In this document: piece after piece, positions 58,461 through 64,000 of the stretch
How the letters are laid out: each line of letters starts with the position of its first letter
Numbering within the stretch: the stretch's first letter is position 1
Source: Streptomyces sp. NBC_00234
Lineage (GTDB): Bacteria > Actinomycetota > Actinomycetes > Streptomycetales > Streptomycetaceae
DNA: 64,000 bases
Reading direction: 5' to 3'
NCBI RefSeq assembly: GCF_036195325.1
Contig: NZ_CP108101.1
Coordinates: 7,750,001-7,814,000 of the forward strand
Translations under genes and position numbers: made by a program
Notes under the pieces: generated by a model
What the model was told of the DNA's origin: nothing
Databases searched by the model: none
The model's input: only the letters and a program-made list of their open reading frames with translations

Positions 58461-59369
58461 ATGACCAGCGCGATCCCCGCCAGACCGGAGCTCGGCCACG
58501 TCGTCGTCGGGGTCGATGGATCGCCGTCCGCCAGGACGGCCGCCCTATGGGCCGCGGCGGAGGCGGACCGCCGGGGCCGCCCCCTGCACATCGTCCACGC
58601 CGCCGACACCGACCGGCGTTCCCTGTTCGCCGGCGTCGAGACGATCCAGGAGGTACGTGAAGCGGGCCGCGACCTGCTGGCCGAGACGGCGAACGCGGTC
58701 CAGGAGCGTTATCCGGGTCTTGCCGTCACGAGGGAGCTGAGCAGTCTGGAGGCGGTCTCCGGCCTTCAGGCCGCCGCGGGGATCCGGAGCACGATGGTGG
58801 TGGGGAGTAGGGGACACGGCGGGTTCACCGCCCTCATGCTCGGTTCGGTCGGGCTCGGTGTGGCGACACGGGCCAAGGTGCCCGTGGTCGTCGTGCGAGG
58901 TGAAGGCGAGCCCGCTCCGGTGCCGGCCTCCGTGACCGCAGCGGTGGACGGCGCCTCGGACCTCGGCTGGCTGCTCATCGCCGCCGCGGAGGCCGATGCC
59001 GGCAAGGCGGCGCTGCGACTGGTGAGCGTCTGGAACGTGTTCACGCACATCGGCAGTGTCGCGACCATGCTCGACGACCTTGGTGAGCTGGCACGAAAGC
59101 GTGTGCACGAGGTCGCCGCTCTCGCCGATCACGTGCGTGAGGTCTACCCCGACCTGGTCGTCAGCCACCACGTCGAGACGGGCACGAGCACGCCCGGCAT
59201 CCTGGTCGAGGCCAGTGCACACACCGACCTGCTCGTGATGGGCAGAGAACGCCGCATGCTGGGCGTCGGCCCGTCCCTGGGGCGCGTCGCCCACACCCTG
59301 CTCCACCACGCCCACTGTCCGGTGGAGGTCGTCCCGCCCGACTTCGCCACCCGGGACGAGGAGACGTGA
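58461..59369 (+). CDS. Universal stress protein, tandem UspA domains
   Basis: This 302-residue protein has a first UspA domain at about 10-150 (VVVGVDGSPSARTAALWAAA, ATP motif VVGSRGHGGFTALMLGSVG) and a second at about 160-295, less conserved (VMGRERRMLGVGPSLGRVA). A GGAGGAGGAG ribosome-binding site precedes the ATG at 58461. It is divergent from another Usp gene and lies upstream of a small ORF and the Hsp20 operon. Confidence 0.9.
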   Translation: MTSAIPARPELGHVVVGVDGSPSARTAALWAAAEADRRGRPLHIVHAADTDRRSLFAGVETIQEVREAGRDLLAETANAVQERYPGLAVTRELSSLEAVSGLQAAAGIRSTMVVGSRGHGGFTALMLGSVGLGVATRAKVPVVVVRGEGEPAPVPASVTAAVDGASDLGWLLIAAAEADAGKAALRLVSVWNVFTHIGSVATMLDDLGELARKRVHEVAALADHVREVYPDLVVSHHVETGTSTPGILVEASAHTDLLVMGRERRMLGVGPSLGRVAHTLLHHAHCPVEVVPPDFATRDEET

Positions 59370-59439
59370 GAGTCGAACGGCACGTGGCCCAGGCGGAGGC
59401 GGCGCTCGAGAGCGGTGCCGGACAAGAGGAGGAGTTGCC

Positions 59440-59625
59440 ATGAACCCGAAGTCGCCACGCCGTAATGCGAGGGACGTCGATCCGTCGGTCCCGCCGGAGC
59501 GTCGGGAGGCCACGGGAGACGTGCTGCCCACGCGGACCCGGACGCTCCGGCTTGCTGCGGACATGACGAAGGCGTACCCCAAACGCCCGGTCCACACGAT
59601 TCGGGTGTCCGCGCTCTTCCTCTGA
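59440..59625 (+). CDS. Small hypothetical protein, 61 residues
   Basis: The ATG at 59440 follows a strong GAGGAGGAG. The protein starts MNPKSPRRNARDVDPSVPPE, is basic and rich in Pro and Arg, and ends in a hydrophobic RVSALFL. The central LRLAADMTKAYPKRPVH has codon usage like its neighbours. I recognise no family. The good ribosome-binding site and position 71 bases after the Usp gene support a real gene cotranscribed with it. Confidence 0.45.
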   Translation: MNPKSPRRNARDVDPSVPPERREATGDVLPTRTRTLRLAADMTKAYPKRPVHTIRVSALFL

Positions 59626-59738
59626 CTGCGGTGACCCGTCGATCGTCCTGCCGGCTCCAGCGAGCGGGGTAGCGGGCGCGCTGCGTGAGCTGCTCGGCAG
59701 GGCCCGCCGGACGGCCCCGGTGGGACGTGACGCGACAT

Positions 59739-59753
59739 GGGCCGACCGGTCCC
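59739..59753. promoter_or_regulatory. Dos-box-like motif upstream of Hsp20
   Basis: GGGCCGACCGGTCCC is the reverse complement of GGGACCGGTCGGCCC, the same GGGAC-N5-GGCCC form found between the Usp genes. It lies 230 bases upstream of the Hsp20 start. Confidence 0.45.
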
Positions 59754-59830
59754 CCCGGGTGCCCGTTCGGCCTTCCTCGACATCCCCCTTGGGCACTGTG
59801 CCGGGCGAGGGCTCGGACGGAAGAGTGGGA

Positions 59831-59854
59831 TACGGAGCCGGGGCCGGCTCCGTA
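59831..59854. repeat. Perfect 24-base palindrome
   Basis: TACGGAGCCGG at 59831-59841 and CCGGCTCCGTA at 59844-59854 are exact complements with a 2-base centre. With no T-run and a tiny loop it looks more like an operator than a terminator, 129 bases upstream of Hsp20. Confidence 0.5.
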
Positions 59855-59983
59855 AGCCGAATCCGGAACCAGGTTTCGCGGCCCCGCGGTCGGGTGCGCC
59901 CCGTACGCGCATACCGTCCGGCCGCCCCGTTCTGTACCGACAAGGGCCCGAGTGACGGTTCGGACCCGCACCAGGAGCAGACG

Positions 59984-60442
59984 ATGACTCGAAACAAGGC
60001 GGAACGCAGGCACAGTCACTTCCCCGACTTCAACGAGTGGTTCAGTCGTGGGTTTCCCGGGCTGCCCGGGTGGCGGCCCGCCACGGCTGCCCACTCCATT
60101 CCGATCGAGATGACCAGTGGGGACGGCCTGTACGTCCTGCGCGCCGAACTGCCGGGAATGGACCCGGCCGACTACATCGGCGTCACGGTCGAGGACGACC
60201 TCGTCACCGTGACCGGAGAGCACCGCGAAAGCAAGGAGGACAAGGAACACTCCGAGTTCCGCTACGGCCTGTTCCGCAGGACCGTGCGCCTCCCTGTTAC
60301 GGTCCCCGCCCACGGCGGCGACGCCTCGTACGCGCACGGCATTCTCACCGTTCGCATTCCGATGCCCGACGAGCAGATCCGGGCTCGACGAACCATCCCC
60401 GTGAAGCGAGCCGACACGGCCGATGACGGAGGGAAGCCATGA
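59984..60442 (+). CDS. Small heat shock protein, Hsp20/alpha-crystallin family
   Basis: This 152-residue chaperone has an alpha-crystallin domain at about 40-130 (SIPIEMTSGDGLYVLRAELP, VTVEDDLVTVTGEHRE, SEFRYGLFRRTVRLP, AHGILTVRIPMP) and a C-terminal tail. The N-terminal region (FPDFNEWFSRGFPGLPGW) is of the mycobacterial Acr/18-kDa antigen kind. It protects unfolded proteins without ATP. AGGAG precedes the ATG. The gene overlaps the flavodoxin gene as ATGA. Its mycobacterial counterpart, HspX, is the hallmark of the DosR regulon. Confidence 0.91.
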   Translation: MTRNKAERRHSHFPDFNEWFSRGFPGLPGWRPATAAHSIPIEMTSGDGLYVLRAELPGMDPADYIGVTVEDDLVTVTGEHRESKEDKEHSEFRYGLFRRTVRLPVTVPAHGGDASYAHGILTVRIPMPDEQIRARRTIPVKRADTADDGGKP

Positions 60443-60942
60443 ACGCCAAGCGAGTCCTGGTCACCTACGGCAGCAAGCACGGGGCCACCGTGGGAATCGC
60501 CGACGAAATCGCAAGGACGCTCCAGATCGAGGGTTTCGACGCAGTCGTCCTTCCGGCCGACAGCGTCACTGATGTCAGCGGATACGACGGAGTCGTCCTC
60601 GGTGGGGCTCTCTACGCGGGCCGATGGAACGGCAAGGCGCGCCGATGCGCCCGACGCAATGCCGAGCAGCTGCGCCACCGGCCTGTCTGGCTGTTCAGCA
60701 GCGGGCCCGTGGACAGCTCGGCCGAGCAGGGCGAGATCCCGCCGGTACCCGGTGTCGCCCGGCGGATGGCGTCCCTGGGCGCGAGGGAGCACGCCACTTT
60801 CGGCGGTGCCGTGACCGCACAGACGCCCGGCCCGATCGCGCGTGCCCTGGTCCGGCACGGCAAGGGAGGGGACTTCCGCAATCCGGAACGCGTCCGGGCA
60901 TGGGCGCACCACATCGGAACCGAACTCGCCGCCGCCGACTGA
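60439..60942 (+). CDS. Flavodoxin-domain protein
   Basis: This 167-residue protein has a flavodoxin fold with an FMN phosphate loop (VLVTYGSKHGATVGIADEIA) and later isoalloxazine loops (VVLGGALYAGRW, VWLFSSGPVD). It resembles the HemG-type flavodoxin-like group, but protoporphyrinogen oxidase activity cannot be claimed. The ATG overlaps the Hsp20 stop as ATGA and is preceded by GGAGGGAAG. It is probably an electron carrier or stress oxidoreductase of the dormancy set. Confidence 0.85.
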   Translation: MNAKRVLVTYGSKHGATVGIADEIARTLQIEGFDAVVLPADSVTDVSGYDGVVLGGALYAGRWNGKARRCARRNAEQLRHRPVWLFSSGPVDSSAEQGEIPPVPGVARRMASLGAREHATFGGAVTAQTPGPIARALVRHGKGGDFRNPERVRAWAHHIGTELAAAD

Positions 60943-60990
60943 ACGGGGAAGCCGCTGGGCCTTGGACCAGTCCCTGGAGGTGCGACAGAC

Positions 60991-61587
60991 ATGATCCACC
61001 ACAACGCGCCGGGCCGTGGGCCCACCCCGTCCGAGAGGCCCACCGCGCGCACCGCCCTGTTCGTCGTCACGGCGATCGCTGTGATCTGTGCTGCCGTGGC
61101 AGCCGGGATGCTGTGGAAGGCGGGTGCCGAGGCCGACCGCGAGTTCGCCGCCCACCACCACCGGGTGACGGCTACCACCACCGAGCGGGCCGTGGGACGG
61201 CCGCTGGACTCCGGGTACGGAACGCAGCCGGACTCCCTCGCGTCCGCGGTGTGGGAGTACCCGGACAACGTCCGGCGGTCCGGGACCATTGATGTCCCTT
61301 CCCGGACGCCCGAGGGCCGTGCCGTGACGATCTGGGTGGACGACACCGGCGGTCCCTCCCGTGCACCGGGAGGGACCGCCGAGCGCGCGCTCGCCTCGGT
61401 ATTCGGAGGCGGCGTGGCGGCGGGTGTCGTGGGGGCTTCAGGAGCCGCGGCCGTCGCCCTCGTACGACGGCGTTCCCAGTCCCGTGGTCTCGCGGCCTGG
61501 GAACGCGAGTGGGAAGTGGTGGAGCCAGTCTGGTCCGGCCGGACCCACCGGGGAAGGAGTCCAGGGGGAGACGAAGGCGATGGCTGA
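60991..61587 (+). CDS. Rv1733c-like membrane protein
   Basis: This 198-residue protein has two membrane helices, at about 21-43 (ALFVVTAIAVICAAVAAGML) and 130-152 (VFGGGVAAGVVGASGAAAVA). They flank an outward domain with the family pattern (AHHHRVTATTTE, EYPDNVRRSGTIDVPS, RAVTIWVDDTG). The layout and motifs match the Rv1733c family, a latency antigen of the mycobacterial DosR regulon with unknown function. A ribosome-binding site (CTGGAGGTG) precedes the ATG. It follows the flavodoxin gene at 48 bases and probably ends this operon. Confidence 0.83.
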   Translation: MIHHNAPGRGPTPSERPTARTALFVVTAIAVICAAVAAGMLWKAGAEADREFAAHHHRVTATTTERAVGRPLDSGYGTQPDSLASAVWEYPDNVRRSGTIDVPSRTPEGRAVTIWVDDTGGPSRAPGGTAERALASVFGGGVAAGVVGASGAAAVALVRRRSQSRGLAAWEREWEVVEPVWSGRTHRGRSPGGDEGDG

Positions 61588-61665
61588 CCATGCCGGGAGG
61601 TCGGGCACCGCATGCGCCGCGCGTACCGACCACGCGGCGCTGCGCGACGTCGGAGGAGTGATCCC

Positions 61666-63021
61666 TCAGGGGCGGTCCCCGGGTGACTGCCGTCCGGCTC
61701 GCATCCGTGCCTCGATCTTGTGCCGGACGACGGTGGTCAGGACCGACAGACGCGTCGAGACCGCCGGCACCGGGGCCACCGGATTCTCGATGCGTCGGGC
61801 CGTCTCCGGGAGCTGTGCGAGGTCGGCCTCGAAGCGGGCGCGGGCGGCGTCCAGGGTGTCGGGCGGTTCCGTGCGGAGCCCGCCGAGCATCACGGTCCGC
61901 AGCAACGGTTCCGTGCCCTCGGGCGGTTGCTCGTTCGCCATGCCGATGAGGTCCCGGAGACCGGGCCTGCGGAAGACCTGTTTCGGAGCCGGTGCCGTGG
62001 CCTTTCCCGACGAGAGCTTCATGACCGGGGTTCCGTCGTACTCGACCAGCTTGTACGCCGCGTCGAGATACGGGGCGTCGGCGGCCACGCCGACCTTCGT
62101 GCCCACGGCGAAGACGTCGATGGGTGCACCGTCCCGTACGAGCGTGGTGACGGCGTACTCGTCGAGTCCTCCGCTCGCGATGATCCGGACGTCCCGCAGC
62201 CCGGCGGTGTCCAGGGCGGTACGGGCTCGGTGAGCGAGGGTGCCCAGGTCGCCGCTGTCGAGGCGGATCGCGCATCCCGGGCCGCGCCGGAGGTCCGCGA
62301 GAACGCGTGCGGCCGTGTCGACCCCGTGGTCGGTGTCATAGGTGTCGACCAGGAAGGTGACGGGGCCCGGGTGGGCGCGTGCGAAGGCCCGGAAGGCGTC
62401 CTCCTCGGAGGGGAAGGTCTCGATGTACGAATGGGCCATGGTGCCCGAGGCGGGGATTCCGTACCGGCTGGCGGCGGCGACGTTGCTGGTGCCGGCGAAG
62501 CCGACCAGCGCGCAGAGCCGCGCCGCCTGCATGCCGGCATCGGGCCCGTGGCTACGGCGGAGCGAGAAGTCCACCAGGGGCCGTCCGTCGGCGGCGATCA
62601 CACAGCGTGCCGCCTTGGCGGCCACCGTCGTCTGGTGACAGAGGAGCGAGATCAGGTACGTCTCCACGAGCTGGGCCTGGGGGAGCGGTGCGGTGACTTC
62701 CAGCAGGGGCTCACCGGCGAAGACGAGCCGCCCCTCGGGAACGGCGCGGACCTGGCCGTCGAAGGTCAGGCCGCGCAGCGGTTCGAGGTCCTTTACGGGA
62801 CGCCCCAGCACCTCGGCGAACTCCTGGGCATCCGTTCTTCCCACCTGGAAACGGGCGAGGTAGTCGAGGGCGGGTTCGAGACCTGCAGCCACAAGAAATC
62901 CCCGGCCCGAGGGAAGGCCGCGGACGAAGAGGCTGAAGGTGGCCGGTGCCCGCATGTTCTCCCGCAGGTACGAGAGCGCCATCGTGACCTCGTACAGGTC
63001 CGTGGTGGTCACCTGGGACAT
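61666..63021 (-). CDS. pncB: Nicotinate phosphoribosyltransferase
   Basis: This 451-residue enzyme converts nicotinate and PRPP to nicotinate mononucleotide in NAD salvage. Recognisable elements are TTDLYEVTMALSYL at the start, FSLRRSHGPDAGMQAAR, FAGTSNVAAASRYG and the SGTMAHSYI loop with the phosphorylated histidine. Phosphoribosyl-binding segments are AIRLDSGDLGTL and IIASGGLDEYAVTTL. Mycobacterium tuberculosis has a second, DosR-controlled copy (PncB2), and the context here suggests the same kind of stress-specific enzyme. It runs downstream of the CBS-BON gene and converges with the Rv1733c-like gene. Confidence 0.9.
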   Translation of the reverse strand: MSQVTTTDLYEVTMALSYLRENMRAPATFSLFVRGLPSGRGFLVAAGLEPALDYLARFQVGRTDAQEFAEVLGRPVKDLEPLRGLTFDGQVRAVPEGRLVFAGEPLLEVTAPLPQAQLVETYLISLLCHQTTVAAKAARCVIAADGRPLVDFSLRRSHGPDAGMQAARLCALVGFAGTSNVAAASRYGIPASGTMAHSYIETFPSEEDAFRAFARAHPGPVTFLVDTYDTDHGVDTAARVLADLRRGPGCAIRLDSGDLGTLAHRARTALDTAGLRDVRIIASGGLDEYAVTTLVRDGAPIDVFAVGTKVGVAADAPYLDAAYKLVEYDGTPVMKLSSGKATAPAPKQVFRRPGLRDLIGMANEQPPEGTEPLLRTVMLGGLRTEPPDTLDAARARFEADLAQLPETARRIENPVAPVPAVSTRLSVLTTVVRHKIEARMRAGRQSPGDRP

Positions 63022-63071
63022 GCTTCAAGCATGCGCGGCCGTCCGGGGCTCCGCATGGGGGAAGGGACGTG

Positions 63072-63758
63072 TCATGGCTCCGCGCGCCCCGGGGAGGTGA
63101 GCTCGCACCGGACGTCCACGACGCCTTCGACCGCACGCGCGAGGCGTGCCGCGAGCGGGATGCGCGCGCTGTCCCGTACCTCGCCGGAGAGGGTCACGAC
63201 CCCGGCGTGGACGTGAACGCGGACCTTCCTGTCGGAGAGCGGGAGCAGGTGCTCCACCACGTCGCGTCGCACCTCGGCCGCGAGATCGTCGTCCGGGCGG
63301 AGGAACACCTTGAGCAGGTCGCCCCTGCTCACGATCCCCTGGATGGTCCCGTTCGCGTCGACGACGGGCAGCCGCTTGACCCGATGGGCGGCCATGAGGC
63401 GGGCTGCCCGGGGCAGGGAGGCGTCGGGAGTGACGGTGACCGCCGGTGAGGTCATGAGGTCCTGCGCGCACCGGGAGCCGGCCTTCGCCGTGTCGTCGAG
63501 ATGCCGCATCTGTTCGACGAGTCCGAGGCGGTGGTCGTGGAACTCCTCCTTGAGGAGCAGATCGGCCTCCGAGACCACTCCGACGACCTGCCCTTCCCCC
63601 TCGACGACCGGTACGCCGGTCACCTTCCACCGCTCCATGGCGGCGACGATCTCCTTGAACTCGGCGCCGGGCAGGACGGCGACGACCTTCTTGGTCATCA
63701 CGTCGGCGACGGTGAACGGCTGTGTGGCGTGGGCGAGGTCAGGGGCTGCGTCGGACAC
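63072..63758 (-). CDS. CBS-pair protein with C-terminal BON domain
   Basis: This 228-residue protein has two CBS motifs (about 15-70: TVADVMTKKVVAVLPGAEFK; about 98-150: DLMTSPAVTVTPDASLPRAA) and a BON domain at about 155-222 (DVVEHLLPLSDRKVRVHVHA, GVVTLSGEVRDSARI). CBS pairs bind adenosine nucleotides; BON domains bind surfaces or phospholipid. It recalls the hypoxic response protein Hrp1 of the DosR regulon but has the added BON domain. The GTG at 63758 follows AGGAAGG; an ATG nine codons earlier is possible. Confidence 0.87.
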   Translation of the reverse strand: MSDAAPDLAHATQPFTVADVMTKKVVAVLPGAEFKEIVAAMERWKVTGVPVVEGEGQVVGVVSEADLLLKEEFHDHRLGLVEQMRHLDDTAKAGSRCAQDLMTSPAVTVTPDASLPRAARLMAAHRVKRLPVVDANGTIQGIVSRGDLLKVFLRPDDDLAAEVRRDVVEHLLPLSDRKVRVHVHAGVVTLSGEVRDSARIPLAARLARAVEGVVDVRCELTSPGRAEP

Positions 63759-63804
63759 GGCTCGACCTTCCTGTGTAAAAGGCATAGGGCCCCTTCAGAG
63801 GCGC

Positions 63805-64000
63805 TCAGACGAAGGAGAGCACCTCGGAAACAGGGCGGCGGGGTGTGGCCCGGCCCGCGGGGCCGTATCCCAGGCGGATCACCATCTGGACGAAGCCCAT
63901 GGCGGAAACCGGATCACGGGCCATCGAGCGCAGGTCGGGCCACTCGAGTGGCTGCGACATCAGGGAGGTGGAGAGGCCGTCGAGAGTGGCCCGGAGCAAC
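63805..64000 (-). CDS. Acg-like FMN-binding nitroreductase (C-terminal part only)
   Basis: The gene runs off the right edge, and about 64 C-terminal residues are visible. They read ATLDGLSTSLMSQPLEWPDL and FVQMVIRLGYGPAGRATPRR, followed by PVSEVLSFV. This is the ending of the Acg/Rv3131-type nitroreductases, in which the RxGYG segment closes the FMN site. These are DosR-regulon members in mycobacteria. It lies upstream of the CBS-BON gene with 46 bases between, so both are probably cotranscribed. Confidence 0.78.
   Translation of the reverse strand, partial: LLRATLDGLSTSLMSQPLEWPDLRSMARDPVSAMGFVQMVIRLGYGPAGRATPRRPVSEVLSFV

Larger units (their letters stand above)
59626..59983. other. Promoter region of the Hsp20 operon
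   Basis: These 358 bases hold a Dos-box-like motif (59739-59753), a 24-base perfect palindrome (59831-59854) and the AGGAG of the Hsp20 gene. No gene is evident. Confidence 0.5.

Overview
The window looks like chromosomal DNA from a Streptomyces or a close actinomycete. G+C is very high, with G/C-rich third codon positions. GTG and TTG starts are common, many operons are stitched together by 4-bp ATGA/GTGA/TTGA overlaps, and the gene families are typical of Streptomyces (XRE proteins with DUF2690, DUF6461, subtilases of about 1,100 residues, proteins with added ricin domains). I saw no rRNA, tRNA, CRISPR array, complete insertion sequence or phage module.

Layout, left to right. (1) 1-8.9 kb: the end of selB, two coupled membrane-anchored XRE proteins, a probably frameshifted small gene, an intradiol dioxygenase, an isochorismatase-like protein, an epoxide-hydrolase-like protein that has lost catalytic residues, a WYL regulator and a TetR regulator. 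(2) 9.0-16.1 kb: a compact operon of an amidohydrolase and a five-gene Dpp/Opp-type ABC transporter, opposite the TetR gene, with a perfect inverted repeat on the promoter. (3) 16.2-21.4 kb: a secreted subtilase, a DUF6461 protein and a DUF3592 protein. (4) 21.4-27.4 kb, minus strand: a probable RiPP gene cluster in the order MFS exporter, S9 peptidase, 39-residue precursor peptide, cobalamin-type radical SAM methyltransferase, DUF5825 protein. The precursor gene is too short for ordinary gene calling and is the most novel item here. (5) 27.8-46.9 kb: secreted proteins (a rhamnogalacturonan-lyase-like pair, a second subtilase, an amidase, a coupled ThuA/sugar-dehydrogenase-like pair with near-duplicate ricin domains, a fasciclin protein) with a two-component system plus lipoprotein in the middle. 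(6) 47-55 kb: an MFS pump divergent from a TetR gene with an SDR enzyme, a Tn3-type transposase remnant, a VOC protein, an APH-like kinase and a secreted lamin-tail protein. (7) 55.7 kb to the end: a dormancy island resembling the mycobacterial DosR regulon, with three universal stress proteins, an HTH-PNPOx fusion, Hsp20, a flavodoxin, an Rv1733c-like membrane protein, nicotinate phosphoribosyltransferase, a CBS-BON protein and an Acg-like nitroreductase. Dos-box-like motifs (GGGAC-N4/5-GKCCC) lie in its promoter regions.

How genes work together: the region 2 operon probably imports an amide or peptide-like compound and hydrolyses it inside the cell under TetR control. In region 4 the peptide would be made in large amounts ahead of a stem-loop that limits read-through into the modification genes, then C-methylated, cleaved and exported. 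Region 7 would be switched on together under hypoxia or redox stress by a DevR/OsdR-type regulator that lies outside the window.
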